Shown here piece by piece: positions 9,649 to 21,082 of a DNA stretch of 64,000 nt. This DNA is from Acanthamoeba sp. SK_2022b (lineage: Eukaryota > Discosea > Longamoebia > Acanthamoebidae): NCBI GenBank assembly GCA_027943245.1, contig JANDJZ010001760.1:1-64000 (forward strand), read 5' to 3'. Position numbers and translations under genes: made by a program. The stretch's first letter is position 1. Each line of letters starts with the position of its first letter. Under the pieces are notes generated by a model, which worked only from the letters and a program-made list of their open reading frames with translations, did not search any database and was not told where the DNA came from.

Positions 9649-9681
<33 letters not shown>

Positions 9682-10449
9682 AGCTACGAAGCTGCGCTGA
9701 TGGCGCTGCATGACCGTGACGTTTATCGCACCATGGCTTGCGGCATCGCCGGTCTGTCCGTGGCGGCCGACTCCCTGTCTGCCATCAAGTACGCGAAAGT
9801 CACCACCATTCGCGACGAAGACGGCCTGGCCATCGACTTCAAAGTAGAAGGCGAGTATCCGCAGTTCGGTAACAACGACGCCCGCGTCGATGACATCGCC
9901 TGCGACCTGGTGGAACGTTTCATGAAGAAAATTCAGAAACTGCGCACCTACCGCAATGCGGTACCGACCCAGTCCGTACTGACCATCACCTCCAACGTGG
10001 TGTACGGTAAGAAAACCGGTAACACCCCGGATGGCCGCCGCGCCGGCGCACCGTTCGGCCCAGGTGCCAACCCGATGCACGGCCGCGACCAGAAAGGCGC
10101 AGTAGCCTCCCTGACCTCGGTAGCCAAACTGCCGTTTGCCTACGCGAAAGACGGGATCTCCTACACCTTCTCCATCGTGCCTAACGCGCTGGGTAAAGAC
10201 GACGACGTGCGTAAAGCCAACCTGGCGGGCCTGATGGATGGTTACTTCCACCATGAAGCCTCCATCGAAGGCGGCCAGCACCTGAACGTCAACGTGATGA
10301 ACCGCGAAATGCTGCTGGATGCGATGGAAAACCCTGAGAAATACCCTCAGCTGACCATCCGCGTTTCCGGTTACGCCGTGCGCTTCAACTCGCTGACCAA
10401 AGAGCAACAGCAGGACGTCATTACTCGTACCTTCACTCAAACGATGTAA
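8167..10449 (+). CDS. pflB: Formate acetyltransferase 1 (pyruvate formate-lyase)
   Basis: Glycyl-radical enzyme that converts pyruvate and CoA to acetyl-CoA and formate during fermentation. The 760-residue protein equals E. coli PflB in length. Both active-site cysteines are present as Cys419-Cys420 (IACCVSP), and the radical glycine is Gly735 in RVSGYAVRF, 26 residues from the end (numbered with the initiator Met). AGGTAGGTG precedes the ATG. Codon use is strongly biased (CTG, GGT, AAA), as in highly expressed genes. It is co-transcribed with focA and activated by PflA, whose gene follows after 281 bases. Confidence 0.99.
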
Positions 10450-10457
10450 TACGCCAA

Positions 10458-10511
10458 CCGGGCGGGAAACCGCCCGGTGCCAACGTCGGGGCCGGTTCTG
10501 CCGGCCCTTTT
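10458..10511 (+). terminator. Two hairpins ending the pflB message
   Basis: The first hairpin (10458-10477) has perfect eight-base arms CCGGGCGG and CCGCCCGG closing a GAAA tetraloop. The second (10489-10507) has arms GGGCCGG and CCGGCCC followed by TTTTC, so it is the likely intrinsic terminator. Both lie in the 281 bases between pflB and pflA. Confidence 0.75.
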
Positions 10512-10544
10512 CTCCCACCGCTCTCCCCTGACTCTGTACGAGTC

Positions 10545-10587
10545 TGTTTTGCCGGACATCTATACTGAATGGATAGCCGGCAAAACA
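10545..10587 (+). repeat. 11-bp inverted repeat between pflB and pflA
   Basis: TGTTTTGCCGG at 10545-10555 is repeated inverted and without mismatch as CCGGCAAAACA at 10577-10587, around a 21-base spacer. It lies about 150 bases upstream of pflA, after the pflB terminator, so it is probably in or before the pflA leader. A TTGACA at 10701-10706 is too close to the pflA start to make a usual promoter, and I found no other clear promoter. Confidence 0.5.
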
Positions 10588-10730
10588 GTTATCCGGCAAC
10601 TGACCGGCCGACAGGCATCATTACCCCCGGTGGCGGGCTCACCCCGCCACTGCATCGCAGATACCTGGCCGGCGGCCACGCGCCTATTTTTAGACTGCGT
10701 TTGACAGTCAATATTGGAGAAAACCCCGCA

Positions 10731-11471
10731 ATGTCAGTAACTGGTCGCATCCACTCCTTCGAATCCTGCGGCACCGTCGACGGGCCCGGGATCCGCTTTA
10801 TCGTCTTCTTCCAGGGCTGCCTGATGCGCTGCCTCTATTGCCATAACCGCGACACCTGGGATACCCACGGCGGCAAAGAAGTGACCGTCGAAGAGCTGAT
10901 GAAAGACGCGGTGGCCTACCGCCACTTCATGAACGCCTCCGGCGGCGGCGTGACCGCGTCCGGCGGCGAGGCGATCCTGCAGGCTGAATTCGTGCGCGAC
11001 TGGTTCCGCGCCTGCCACGCCGAAGGCATCAATACCTGCCTGGACACCAATGGCTTCGTGCGCCGCTACGATCCGGTGATCGACGAGCTGCTGGACACCA
11101 CCGATCTGGTGATGCTGGACCTGAAACAGATGAACGACGAGATCCACCAGAACCTGGTCGGCGTCTCCAACCACCGCACGCTGGAATTCGCCCGCTACCT
11201 GGCGAAACGCAACCAGCGCACCTGGATCCGCTACGTGGTGGTGCCGGGTTGGTCAGACGACGATAAGTCGGCGCACCTGCTGGGCGAGTTCACCAAAGAC
11301 ATGACCAACATCGAGAAAATCGAGCTGCTGCCCTACCACGAGCTGGGCAAGCACAAATGGGTGGCGATGGGGGAAGAATACAAGCTGGACGGCGTTCATC
11401 CGCCGAAGGCCGAGACCATGGATCGCGTCAAAGGCATCCTGGAAAGCTACGGCCACAAAGTCATTTACTGA
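10731..11471 (+). CDS. pflA: Pyruvate formate-lyase 1 activating enzyme
   Basis: Radical SAM enzyme that abstracts hydrogen from the PflB glycine to make the glycyl radical. The protein is 246 residues, as in E. coli. The iron-sulfur motif C-X3-C-X2-C is Cys30, Cys34, Cys37 ([12 protein letters not shown]), followed by the glycine-rich SAM-contact stretch [13 protein letters not shown]. The ATG at 10731 has TTGGAGAAAA upstream and matches the known start; an open frame reaching back to 10569 is not supported. It lies behind the pflB terminator, so it probably has its own promoter. Confidence 0.97.
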   Translation: MSVTGRIHSFESCGTVDGPGIRFIVFFQGCLMRCLYCHNRDTWDTHGGKEVTVEELMKDAVAYRHFMNASGGGVTASGGEAILQAEFVRDWFRACHAEGINTCLDTNGFVRRYDPVIDELLDTTDLVMLDLKQMNDEIHQNLVGVSNHRTLEFARYLAKRNQRTWIRYVVVPGWSDDDKSAHLLGEFTKDMTNIEKIELLPYHELGKHKWVAMGEEYKLDGVHPPKAETMDRVKGILESYGHKVIY

Positions 11472-11488
11472 TTGGCGCAGCGCCAAAG

Positions 11489-11515
11489 AAAAACCGGCTC
11501 ATGGCCGGTTTTTTT
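11489..11515. terminator. Bidirectional terminator between pflA and ycaD
   Basis: AAAAACCGGC and GCCGGTTTTT form a perfect ten-base stem around TCATG, with a T-run on the plus strand and an A-run before the stem that becomes T-rich on the minus strand. It can end both the rightward pflA and the leftward ycaD transcripts. Confidence 0.85.
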
Positions 11516-11519
11516 ATGC

Positions 11520-12671
11520 TCAGGCGGCGGCGAACGGCGTGTGATGGTGATCCGGCTTCTGCTTCTTCAGCAGCATCAGCAGGTAAACCAGCGCCACGGC
11601 GGCGATCATCACGAACAGCACGCGATCGGAGTAGTTTTGCATCAGCAGCGCCGTCATCGACGGGCCCAGCAGGCTGCCGATGGTGTAACTCATCAGCAGT
11701 GCCTGGTTCATCGCCACCAACTCGTGCGGTAGCGCCTTCTCGCAGGCCCAGGACATCGCCACCGGGTACAGGGTAAAGCCGGCGCAGCCGAGGATGAACA
11801 GCGAAGGCGCCATGGCGTAGTTGCCGAGCATCGCCACGCTGGCGAGGATCACCACGAACACCTGAATGCGCAGCACCAGCAGACGCCCGTAACGATCGGC
11901 CAAGCGACCGACCGGCCACTGGCCGACGATGCCTGAGCTGACCAGCAGCGCCATCCAGTAACCGACGTTGGCGTCGCTCATGCCCTGATGGGAGAGGTAC
12001 AGCGGCATCAGGCCGTACAGCGAACCGAGCACGATGCCGGAGATGATGCAGCCATTGATGCCGAGGCGCGCGCTGCGGCGTCTCAGCATTGTCCACACCG
12101 CCGCCTGCTGCGGCTCGTCTTCATGGCGGTTGACCCGCGCAAACAGCATCGGCAACATCGCGCTGATCACGATGGCGGTCACCCACGGCACCACGTGCAG
12201 CAATTCCGTCGAGGTCATGCTCAACAGCAATTGGCCGGTCACCGTACCGAGGTAATAGACAATCATATAGGCCGCCAGCAGCTGGCCGCGGTTGCTGAGA
12301 TTGCCGCTGCGCAACAGCGCGCTTTCCACGATCACCCAAATCCAGGCGCAGCCGACGCCGGCGAAGAAGCGCCAGCCCAGCCAGCTCCAAAAATCGATCG
12401 ACAGCACCATGCCGGCGGTCGCGGCGGCGAACACCAGACAAGAAAGATGATAGCTGCGGGTAAAGCCGACGCGCTGGATCAGTTTGCCCGCCACCAGCGT
12501 GCCCAACAGGTTGCCGCTGAAATAAGAGGAGCTGACCATTCCCACCTGCCAGGTCGACAGCTGAGCATGGGTTAACCAAAGAGGCACGAGCGTATTCAAA
12601 ACGGCAATGGATACCGTGAGCAGCAAGAGACCGCAGAGCAATAAGAGCACTGGGCGGGAGTATGCGGACAT
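11520..12671 (-). CDS. ycaD: MFS-type transporter YcaD
   Basis: Inner-membrane major facilitator superfamily protein of 383 residues (E. coli YcaD 382), with about 12 predicted membrane helices. The conserved MFS loop motif between helices 8 and 9 reads [14 protein letters not shown]. The substrate is unknown in E. coli and cannot be told here. The ATG at 12669-12671 is followed by a hydrophobic first helix ([20 protein letters not shown]). The His-rich C-terminus ([10 protein letters not shown]) is not shared with the E. coli protein as I recall it. Monocistronic, convergent with pflA. Confidence 0.93.
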   Translation of the reverse strand: MSAYSRPVLLLLCGLLLLTVSIAVLNTLVPLWLTHAQLSTWQVGMVSSSYFSGNLLGTLVAGKLIQRVGFTRSYHLSCLVFAAATAGMVLSIDFWSWLGWRFFAGVGCAWIWVIVESALLRSGNLSNRGQLLAAYMIVYYLGTVTGQLLLSMTSTELLHVVPWVTAIVISAMLPMLFARVNRHEDEPQQAAVWTMLRRRSARLGINGCIISGIVLGSLYGLMPLYLSHQGMSDANVGYWMALLVSSGIVGQWPVGRLADRYGRLLVLRIQVFVVILASVAMLGNYAMAPSLFILGCAGFTLYPVAMSWACEKALPHELVAMNQALLMSYTIGSLLGPSMTALLMQNYSDRVLFVMIAAVALVYLLMLLKKQKPDHHHTPFAAA

Positions 12672-12834
12672 AGTGAAATTGTGACCGAACGCGCAATGAG
12701 AGTGCGCGCATCATGCCACTGGCGATAAAAAAGTCAATCGCCTCTTATCATTCCACCGCACGATTTGTTTCCGGCTAACTGGCTGAAAAAGCGCTATGCT
12801 CAGCGCAGAGCGAATTTGACGACAAAGAGGCAAG

Positions 12835-13200
12835 ATGAGTCAGGCAAATGATGCGGCGGTAGAGGCCCTGCTGGCGGACATCGGCAGTACGCAAGGTGAC
12901 CTGCTGGCCATTGTGCAGCAGGTGCGGCGGATCGCTGCGGCGAGCGGCAACGGCGTCACCGAATCGGTCAAATACGGCGGCATCATGTTCTCGCATAGCC
13001 AATTTTTCTGCGGCGTTTTCGCCTATCGCCACCACGTCACGGTGGAGTTCGGCCACGGCTACCGATTGGAAGATCGTTATCACCAGCTCGAAGGCAGCGG
13101 CCAGTATCGGCGACACATCAAGCTCCACTCGCCCGACGAGGTGAAAAGCAAGCATCTGGCGGACTACATTCAACAGGCTTATACGCTGGCGACGGGCTGA
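12835..13200 (+). CDS. DUF1801 domain protein
   Basis: Small soluble protein of 121 residues. The stretch ESVKYGGIMFSHSQFFCGVFAYRHHVTVEFGHGYRLED and the C-terminal helix (KSKHLADYIQQAY) fit the DUF1801 / YdhG-like fold, known from uncharacterised proteins; no function is established. AAAGAGGC precedes the ATG. The gene stands alone between ycaD and serS, where E. coli carries other genes (such as dmsABC), so it is lineage-specific content. It has no transmembrane segment. Confidence 0.8.
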   Translation: MSQANDAAVEALLADIGSTQGDLLAIVQQVRRIAAASGNGVTESVKYGGIMFSHSQFFCGVFAYRHHVTVEFGHGYRLEDRYHQLEGSGQYRRHIKLHSPDEVKSKHLADYIQQAYTLATG

Positions 13201-13213
13201 ATTCTCGGCATAA

Positions 13214-13237
13214 AAAAAGCGCCCGCAGGCGCTTTTT
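13214..13237. terminator. Bidirectional terminator between the DUF1801 gene and serS
   Basis: AAAAAGCGCC and GGCGCTTTTT form a ten-base stem around loop CGCA. The symmetric A and T tracts serve the converging transcripts on both strands. Confidence 0.9.
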
Positions 13238-13250
13238 CATGGTTTGTCGT

Positions 13251-14585
<1,335 letters not shown>

Positions 14586-14586
14586 C

Positions 14587-14611
14587 TATGCGGCTGATTT
14601 ATAGCCGCATA
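14587..14611. other. Hairpin between rarA and serS
   Basis: Perfect nine-base arms TATGCGGCT and AGCCGCATA around a seven-base loop, in the 109-base gap. No T-run follows on the minus strand, so it could be a weak rarA terminator or an element in the serS leader. Its role is unclear. Confidence 0.45.
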
Positions 14612-14652
14612 AAAGAAGAGTGATACCCGCTAACCTTACCGCAACGGCCTCG

Positions 14653-15999
14653 CTAGCGGTAGCGTTTTGTCGGGCTATTTTGATCCTGCTCAGCCAGCCA
14701 TGCCAACTTTTCTCCGATTTTCCCTTCCAGCCCACGCGAGGTCGGTTGATAGTAGCGCGTATGGACCATTTCAGGCGGGAAATAGTTCTCGCCGGCGGCG
14801 TAGGCGTTGGGTTCGTCGTGGGCGTAACGGTACTCCGCCCCCAGCCCCATCTCCTTCATCAGCTTGGTCGGCGCGTTGCGCAGGTGCTCCGGCACGTCAT
14901 AATCGGCCTGCTCTTTGGCGTCGCGCATGGCGGCCTTGAACGCGGTGTAGACCGCGTTGCTCTTCGGCGCGCAGGCGAGATAAACGATCGCCTGCGCGAT
15001 GGCGCGCTCGCCCTCCGCCGGCCCCACGCGGGTGAAGCAATCCCAGGCGGCGATCGCCACCTGCATGCCGCGCGGATCGGCGTTACCCACGTCTTCAGAG
15101 GCAATCGCCAGCAGGCGGCGGGCCACATAAAGCGGATCGCCGCCGGCGGTAATGATGCGCGCATACCAGTACAGCGCGGCGTCCGGCGCCGAGCCACGCA
15201 CCGATTTATGCAGCGCGGAAATCAGGTCGTAATAGCGGTCGCCCTTGTTGTCGAAGCGCGCGCTGCGTTCGCCCGACACCTCTTTCAGCAGCTCCGGTGT
15301 CAGCACCCGCACGCCTTTGGCGTCTAACTCCGCCATGTCCGCCATCATTTCCAAGCTGTTCAGCGCCCGGCGCGCGTCGCCGCCCACCAGCTCCGACAGC
15401 AGGCGGCGCGTTTCCGCCGGCAGTTCGACGTTCTGATTGCCAAAGCCGCGCGCCTTGTCGCCCATCGCCTGATCCAGCACCTGGCCGATATCTTCGGCGG
15501 TCAGCGCCTTCAGCAGGTAAACGCGGGCGCGGGACAACAGCGCCGAGTTCAGCTCGAACGACGGATTTTCGGTGGTGGCGCCGATAAAGGTGATGGTGCC
15601 GTCTTCAATGTGCGGCAGGAAAGCGTCCTGCTGGCTCTTATTGAAGCGGTGCACTTCGTCGACGAACAGGATGGTGCGGCGGCCGGCGTCGCGATTTTGC
15701 CGCGCCCGCTCGATCGCTTCGCGGATCTCCTTGATGCCGGAGGTCACGGCGGAGATCCGTTCGACATCCGCCTGACCGTAACGGCCGATCAACTCTGCCA
15801 GCGTCGTCTTCCCGGTGCCCGGCGGCCCCCATAAAATCATCGAGTGCAGCTGCCCGGCCTCGATGGCGCGCGGCAGCGGCTTGCCGGCGGCCAGCAGGTG
15901 CTGCTGGCCGATATACTGCGCCAGCGTGGTCGGCCGCATACGCGCGGCCAACGGCTGGAACTCGTTCTGGGAAAAATCGAGCGACAGATTATTACTCAC
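14653..15999 (-). CDS. rarA: Replication-associated recombination protein A
   Basis: AAA+ ATPase of the RarA/MgsA/Mgs1 family; forms a tetramer, acts at stalled replication forks with SSB and loosens duplex ends. The 448-residue protein (E. coli 447) has Walker A GPPGTGKT at residues 58-65, Walker [11 protein letters not shown] with sensor 1 in GATTENPSF, and the C-terminal MgsA region ending [15 protein letters not shown]. The GTG at 15997-15999 is preferred: its product begins MSNNLSLDF like E. coli RarA, and GAGG ends five to six bases upstream. A second GTG two codons earlier is also possible. The Shine-Dalgarno sequence overlaps the lolA stop, so translation is probably coupled. Confidence 0.95.
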   Translation of the reverse strand: MSNNLSLDFSQNEFQPLAARMRPTTLAQYIGQQHLLAAGKPLPRAIEAGQLHSMILWGPPGTGKTTLAELIGRYGQADVERISAVTSGIKEIREAIERARQNRDAGRRTILFVDEVHRFNKSQQDAFLPHIEDGTITFIGATTENPSFELNSALLSRARVYLLKALTAEDIGQVLDQAMGDKARGFGNQNVELPAETRRLLSELVGGDARRALNSLEMMADMAELDAKGVRVLTPELLKEVSGERSARFDNKGDRYYDLISALHKSVRGSAPDAALYWYARIITAGGDPLYVARRLLAIASEDVGNADPRGMQVAIAAWDCFTRVGPAEGERAIAQAIVYLACAPKSNAVYTAFKAAMRDAKEQADYDVPEHLRNAPTKLMKEMGLGAEYRYAHDEPNAYAAGENYFPPEMVHTRYYQPTSRGLEGKIGEKLAWLAEQDQNSPTKRYR

Positions 16000-16006
16000 T
16001 TGCACC

Positions 16007-16618
16007 TCACTGGCGCTGGTCGTCCAGCGTCACCCCCTTCGGTGGGGTAAATTTGAATTTGGCCGGATCGGCGGCGACGTTCTGTTGGCTTTTCAGCGTG
16101 TAGGAACTGCGCTGACCATCCTGCTCCACCGCAGCGAAGCTGCGAATGGTACCGCTGTTGGTCACGCTGATGGCGAACTGCTTCAGGTTGCCGCTGGCGG
16201 ACTTCGGCGTCAGCTCGAAATCATCGCCCTTTTGCTTCACGTTGTACTGTTTCCAGTCGCTGGCATTATTGCGGGTGATCAGCATAAACGGCGTATTGCC
16301 GGTGGCGTTCTTCAGCCAGGTCGCCGTCACCTGCTCGACGAACGGGTTATAGAACCACAGGGTCTGGCCATCGGAGACCAGCACGCTCTCATCAGGCGAC
16401 GTCATATGCCAGTTGAACAGGTTTGGCCGCTTCACCCACAGCTCGCCTTCCCCCTGTTGCACCGCGGCGCCGTCGGCGCTGGTCACGGTTTGTGAGAAGC
16501 TGGCGTGGAAACTGTTCACCTTCGCCAGGCGACTTTGCAGATCCTGCGCGGCATCGGCCAGCACGGAGGTAGAAGCGAATCCCGAAAGCAGACAGCAGGC
16601 AACTAACAGTTTTTTCAT
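16007..16618 (-). CDS. lolA: Outer-membrane lipoprotein carrier protein LolA
   Basis: Periplasmic chaperone that takes lipoproteins from LolCDE and passes them to LolB at the outer membrane. The 203-residue precursor has a 21-residue signal peptide ([21 protein letters not shown], cleaved before DAAQ). The mature part shows the usual LolA start [19 protein letters not shown] and the conserved [12 protein letters not shown] region. It lies between ftsK and rarA as in E. coli. Downstream rarA starts about eight bases after the lolA stop, so the two are co-transcribed. Confidence 0.97.
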   Translation of the reverse strand: MKKLLVACCLLSGFASTSVLADAAQDLQSRLAKVNSFHASFSQTVTSADGAAVQQGEGELWVKRPNLFNWHMTSPDESVLVSDGQTLWFYNPFVEQVTATWLKNATGNTPFMLITRNNASDWKQYNVKQKGDDFELTPKSASGNLKQFAISVTNSGTIRSFAAVEQDGQRSSYTLKSQQNVAADPAKFKFTPPKGVTLDDQRQ

Positions 16619-16764
16619 TATTCCAGATACCTTATGAAATGCGTTAACCGCAGGGCGACGCCGTGCGGGTCAAATCAACCCTTTACCCGCTTACTTTACC
16701 CGAAGCCGGCGATCGGCCGGTAGGCCAATGTTCCGAGAAGAAACGGGTTTACGCTTCTTTGCAC

Positions 16765-16786
16765 AAGGGCCGCTTAAGCGGCCCTT
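16765..16786 (-). terminator. 22-bp perfect palindrome after ftsK
   Basis: Eleven-base arms AAGGGCCGCTT and AAGCGGCCCTT meet without a spacer; in RNA the stem would close on a TTAA loop. It begins 31 bases after the ftsK stop on the minus strand and could end or attenuate transcription before lolA. The T-run after it is short. Confidence 0.55.
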
Positions 16787-16816
16787 TCTTATTGAATTGC
16801 AATGGCTAAACGACCA

Positions 16817-19800
16817 TCAATCGTGCCGAGGCGGCGCCAGCACCTCGCGGTTGCCGTTGTGCCCCTGCTCGCTGACGATGCCCTGCGCTTCCATCTGTTC
16901 GATGATGCGCGCCGCGCGGTTATAACCGATGCGGAACTGGCGCTGCACGCCGGAGATGGAGGCACGGCGTTTATCCACCACGAAATCCACCGCCTGGTCA
17001 AACAACGGATCCAGCTCTTCGTCACCGTCCATACCGCCGCCGGCACCGCCCTCGCCGTCTTCGCCGCCGCTGAGAATGCCCTCTTTATATTGGGGCCGCT
17101 CGCGCGCTTTCCAATCCTTGACCACCGCGTGCACTTCCTGATCGCGCACGAATGCGCCATGTACGCGCACCGGAATCGAGGAGTTCGGCGCCAGATAGAG
17201 CATGTCACCCATACCCAGCAAGGACTCGGCGCCCCCCTGATCGAGGATGGTGCGGGAGTCGATTTTGCTCGACACGGTAAAGGCGATACGCGTCGGGATG
17301 TTGGCCTTGATAAGACCCGTGATCACATCCACCGACGGACGCTGGGTCGCCAGCACCAGGTGGATACCCGCCGCACGCGCTTTCTGCGCCAGGCGAGCGA
17401 TCAACTCTTCGACCTTCTTGCCGACCGTCATGATCAGATCGGCGAATTCGTCGACCATCACTACGATGTACGGCTCTTTCTCCAATACCGGCGGCGTGAT
17501 GTCCATGCTGTCGGTCGGCTTCCAGAACGGATCCGGGATCGGGCGCCCCATCGCTTCGGCCTGATCGACTCGCTCGTTGTAGCCAGCCAGGTTACGCACG
17601 CCCAGGGCAGACATCAGCTTGTAGCGGCGTTCCATTTCACCCACGCACCAACGCAGCGCATTGGCGGCGTCTTTCATGTCGGTGACCACATCGGTCAACA
17701 GGTGCGGAATGCCTTCGTAAACCGACAGCTCCAGCATTTTCGGGTCGATCATGATAAAGCGCACTTCTTTCGGCGTGGCTTTATACAGGATGCTCAGGAT
17801 CATGGCGTTGACCCCGACCGACTTACCGGAACCGGTGGTACCGGCGACCAGCAAGTGCGGCATTTTACCCAGATCGGCCACCACCGGTTCGCCGGAGATG
17901 TCCTTACCCAATACGATGGACAGCGGCGACGGGTTGTCACGGAAGGCCGGGCAATCCAGCACTTCGCGCAGGTACACCGTTTGCCGCTTGGCATTCGGCA
18001 GCTCCAGACCGACGTAAGGCTTGCCGGGGATCACTTCCACCACGCGCACCGCCGAAGTCGACAGCGAGCGCGCCAGATCGCGCGACAGGTTGGAAATGCG
18101 CGCCGCTTTAACGCCCGGCGCCAGATCCAGCTCGAAGCGGGTGATGACCGGCCCCGGCAGGATGTCCACCACATCGGCTTTCACGCGGTAATCGGCCAGG
18201 CTGGCCTCCACCAGGCGCGCCTTCTGTTCCAGCGCGAAGGAGTCGACCGGCTCCACCTCTTTCGGCGCTTCGGTCAGCAGATCCAGCGTCGGCAGCGGCG
18301 TGGTCGGCTTCTGCAGCGGCTGATCGTTGCGCATCAGGAATGGGTGAATCAAGCTGTCCATCGCCGGATGTTGCTCGGCCTGAGTTTGCTGAGGCGGCTG
18401 CTGCACCGGTTGCTGCGGCTGCTGATATTGCGGCTGCGACGGCTGCTGATACTGCTGTTGCTGCGGCTGTTGGTACTGTTGAGGCTGCGAGTGCGATTGC
18501 TGAGGTTGGGCAACCGGCGCGGCAGGCTCAAACTGGCCGAACGGCACGTCGTCCTCTTGCTCGCTTTGCTGTTCAATGCGCTCTTCAAGCTGCGGGGACA
18601 GCGTGAACATCGGCTCGCTCGGGCCATCGTCCACTAAATCCGCCATCGGCGAGAAGCTGAAAGCATTGCGGGTATCGACCGGGCTGGCAGCCGGCGCCTG
18701 CGGGGCCGGTTCTTGCTGGCCGTAACGCGCCTGCTGCTGCTCGGCGAACGCCTGGCGCAGCGCGGCCTCTTGCAGCGCCTCTTCGTCGTTCTGTTGATAA
18801 CCTTCGCCATAACGTTGGCTCTGCTGTTCGGCAAACGCCTTGCTCAGCTCAGCTTCCTGCAGGGCGCTCTCGTCATCTTGCTCCGGCGCATAGGTTTCAC
18901 CGTAGCGTTGGCTTTGCTGCTCGGCAAACGCCTGACGCAGCGCAGCTTCCTGCAGCGCCTCTTCTTCCTGCGGGCTCACCGCCGTCGGCTGCTGAGGCTC
19001 CACCTCGGCCTGGCGCTGTTCCTGCTCGGCCGCACGCTGCGAAGGCAGCTTGATGCCGTAAGAAGCCAGCTCGCGGCGCGTCGGAATACGTACCGGATTC
19101 GGCCGAGGCAGCTCAGGGCCGATGCCCTGTTTAACCTGCGGATTGCCGTCGCTGGTGGCCGTGAAAGCCGGCATGAAGGTCGCCGCTGCGGCGCCCGCAG
19201 CGGCAGCGGCTGCCGTATCCAGCTGTGGCTTGGCGCCGGTGGCGCTGAAACCACCCGCTCCGCTGACGTCGGCACTGTCGCGCTGCGCGGCAGTAAAATC
19301 AAAGGGAGAACGCGCCGGCGGCTGCGGCGCAGCCGGCTCTTGCCAATTGCCCAGGCGCGGCTCATCGTCGTCCCGATAAGGGTCGACGGGACGCGTCGCC
19401 TTAGGCGCAGGCGTTTCTTCCGGGATTTCGAAGGAATACAGCGGCGGCGTGGCGTCTTGCGCCGGGGCGCTCAGCGGGTGCTGATTGACCGAGGTCGGCG
19501 CGGCCGGCGCCACCGTTACCGACGGCGCCTGTGTGGCGATCGGTGCGGCAACGGGCTCGTGGATCTCTGCCGTCACCGCCGGTGCAGGCGAAGCCGCCGG
19601 CGCGATTGGCGCGGCGTCGGCTTCAACCTCACCATCGTCGGCTCGCAGGCCGCTGAGCAACGGATCGGCGGCGTCTTCCGCCGCCTCTTTGGCGCTTTCG
19701 GTGACCGAAGGCGCGGAGAACAGCACGTCGTCATCGGCGGCCGCGGCTCCGGCGGCGGTCGCGCCAACCGCGGCTGCGGCGCCCTTCCCTGCCTGCTCAG

Positions 19801-20467
19801 GCTCGTCGTCAACGTAACGTTCGTCATCCTCGAAATAGCGCTCTTCGCGGCGTGAGCGGTTGGTCATCACCGTCGCGACGCCCAGCACAGCACCGCCGAT
19901 CTTCTCGGCGATCACCAGCCAGGACCAGCCGGTAAACAGCGTCAGCCCCGCCGCCCACACGCACAGCAGCGCCAGCGTGGCGCCGATGCCGTTGAACCAC
20001 GGCAACATGGCGTTGCTCAGCAGGCTGCCGATCACGCCGCCGGAAGCGAAGTAATAGAGATCGTCAACGTTCAGCGCCGCCAACCCACAGGAGGTAAGCA
20101 CTAACGCCAGGGTGCCGATCAGGCGCAGGGAGAGCGCGAAATAGTCGATGTAGTCTCTGTTGCCGCGCTGGCGATAGGCCGCCCAGCACAGGACCAGCAT
20201 GATCGGCGGTATCGCGTAGGCGAGCACCCCGAAGGTGAAGAACAGCGTGTCGGCCAACCAGGCCCCAACACCGCCGCCCAAATTGTGAATCGGCTCATGC
20301 CATGCGGTCTGTGACCAGCTTGGGTCAGACGGGTTGAAGCTGACCAGCGCAGCCATGAGGTAAACGGCAAAAATCGCTACCACGATAAGCACAGCTTCCA
20401 GCAAACGCCGGCCCCTGCTGAGTCTTTTCAGGGTAACTTCTTTATCTTCTGTATATTCCTGGCTCAA
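16817..20467 (-). CDS. ftsK: DNA translocase FtsK
   Basis: Septum-located motor linking cell division with chromosome segregation. The 1216-residue protein has an N-terminal membrane domain (about residues 22-200, four or five helices), a long low-complexity linker, and the motor with Walker A GTTGSGKS at about 876-883 and Walker B-like [10 protein letters not shown]. The C-terminal winged-helix gamma domain ([19 protein letters not shown]) reads KOPS and activates XerCD at dif. The linker carries three copies of a repeat centred on [11 protein letters not shown] (about residues 500-584) and a Gln/Pro-rich tract (about 645-712). It is about 110 residues shorter than E. coli FtsK, the difference lying in the linker. 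The start is a TTG with TGGAGAG upstream, as in E. coli. Confidence 0.97.
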   Translation of the reverse strand: MSQEYTEDKEVTLKRLSRGRRLLEAVLIVVAIFAVYLMAALVSFNPSDPSWSQTAWHEPIHNLGGGVGAWLADTLFFTFGVLAYAIPPIMLVLCWAAYRQRGNRDYIDYFALSLRLIGTLALVLTSCGLAALNVDDLYYFASGGVIGSLLSNAMLPWFNGIGATLALLCVWAAGLTLFTGWSWLVIAEKIGGAVLGVATVMTNRSRREERYFEDDERYVDDEPEQAGKGAAAAVGATAAGAAAADDDVLFSAPSVTESAKEAAEDAADPLLSGLRADDGEVEADAAPIAPAASPAPAVTAEIHEPVAAPIATQAPSVTVAPAAPTSVNQHPLSAPAQDATPPLYSFEIPEETPAPKATRPVDPYRDDDEPRLGNWQEPAAPQPPARSPFDFTAAQRDSADVSGAGGFSATGAKPQLDTAAAAAAGAAAATFMPAFTATSDGNPQVKQGIGPELPRPNPVRIPTRRELASYGIKLPSQRAAEQEQRQAEVEPQQPTAVSPQEEEALQEAALRQAFAEQQSQRYGETYAPEQDDESALQEAELSKAFAEQQSQRYGEGYQQNDEEALQEAALRQAFAEQQQARYGQQEPAPQAPAASPVDTRNAFSFSPMADLVDDGPSEPMFTLSPQLEERIEQQSEQEDDVPFGQFEPAAPVAQPQQSHSQPQQYQQPQQQQYQQPSQPQYQQPQQPVQQPPQQTQAEQHPAMDSLIHPFLMRNDQPLQKPTTPLPTLDLLTEAPKEVEPVDSFALEQKARLVEASLADYRVKADVVDILPGPVITRFELDLAPGVKAARISNLSRDLARSLSTSAVRVVEVIPGKPYVGLELPNAKRQTVYLREVLDCPAFRDNPSPLSIVLGKDISGEPVVADLGKMPHLLVAGTTGSGKSVGVNAMILSILYKATPKEVRFIMIDPKMLELSVYEGIPHLLTDVVTDMKDAANALRWCVGEMERRYKLMSALGVRNLAGYNERVDQAEAMGRPIPDPFWKPTDSMDITPPVLEKEPYIVVMVDEFADLIMTVGKKVEELIARLAQKARAAGIHLVLATQRPSVDVITGLIKANIPTRIAFTVSSKIDSRTILDQGGAESLLGMGDMLYLAPNSSIPVRVHGAFVRDQEVHAVVKDWKARERPQYKEGILSGGEDGEGGAGGGMDGDEELDPLFDQAVDFVVDKRRASISGVQRQFRIGYNRAARIIEQMEAQGIVSEQGHNGNREVLAPPRHD

Positions 20468-20533
20468 GAAAGGCTCTCCAGGTTCCTGTTAGCTGACATA
20501 GCAACAGCGCCGAGAAGCTTCCCCGGCGCCGAA

Positions 20534-20562
20534 ACTGTATGAATAAACAGGAGTGTAACCAA
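20534..20562 (-). promoter_or_regulatory. SOS-controlled promoter of ftsK (LexA box)
   Basis: On the minus strand -35 TTGGTT (20557-20562) and -10 TACAGT (20534-20539) are 17 bases apart. A perfect LexA core CTGT-N8-ACAG lies at 20535-20550 and overlaps the -10, so bound LexA would block the promoter. The box is about 68 bases upstream of the ftsK start. E. coli ftsK is likewise SOS-inducible (dinH). The 120 bases between lrp and ftsK also hold a GC-rich hairpin at 20507-20529. Confidence 0.85.
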
Positions 20563-20587
20563 TTTAATCAGGTTTTGCACCTGCACC

Positions 20588-21082
20588 TTACCGTGTTTTG
20601 ATAACCAGACGGTTACTCTGTTTCACTTCTTCCATCACTACGTAGGTACGGGTGTCGTTGACCCCCGGCAAACGCAGCAAGGTTTCACCCAACAGTTTGC
20701 GGTAAGCCGACATGTCCGGTACGCGGGTTTTCAACAGGTAGTCGAAATCGCCGGAAACCAGATGACACTCCTGAATTTCTTCAAGCTTCTGCACTGCCGA
20801 GTTGAATTGCTCAAACACATCCGGCGCGCCGCGGTTCAGCGTGATCTCCACGAAAACCAGCAGGGACGCATCCAGATAATGCGGGTTGAGCAATGCGGTA
20901 TAGCCATGAATGAAACCCTGGCGCTCGAGACGGCGCACGCGTTCTAAACATGGTGTTGGGGATAACCCCACGCGCTTCGAAAGCTCGACGTTCGAAATAC
21001 GCCCATCCTTCTGCAGCTCATTCAGGATGTTGCGGTCGATACGGTCAAGATCTTTACCCGGGCGTTTCTTGTTGTCTGCCAT
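20588..21082 (-). CDS. lrp: Leucine-responsive regulatory protein
   Basis: Global feast/famine transcription regulator that binds DNA as octamers or hexadecamers and senses leucine. The 164-residue protein is nearly identical to E. coli Lrp. The winged helix-turn-helix covers about residues 12-60 (RISNVELSKRVGLSPTPCLE), and the RAM ligand-binding domain follows from about residue 70. The ATG at 21080-21082 gives the known N-terminus; a further open frame of 13 codons upstream is not used. Divergent from trxB, with a long upstream region as in E. coli. Confidence 0.98.
   Translation of the reverse strand: MADNKKRPGKDLDRIDRNILNELQKDGRISNVELSKRVGLSPTPCLERVRRLERQGFIHGYTALLNPHYLDASLLVFVEITLNRGAPDVFEQFNSAVQKLEEIQECHLVSGDFDYLLKTRVPDMSAYRKLLGETLLRLPGVNDTRTYVVMEEVKQSNRLVIKTR

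Noticed and set aside
8404..10599. 731-codon open frame antisense to pflB
   Set aside because: It is the mirror of a strongly biased GC-rich coding sequence, has no ribosome-binding site or known domain, and pflB on the other strand is certain.
18330..18535. Gln-codon-rich repeat in ftsK as a microsatellite or frameshift
   Set aside because: It stays in frame and encodes the Gln/Pro-rich linker that FtsK proteins normally carry.
16802..18637. 611-codon open frame antisense to ftsK
   Set aside because: Shadow frame of the FtsK motor and linker; composition is typical of an antisense translation.
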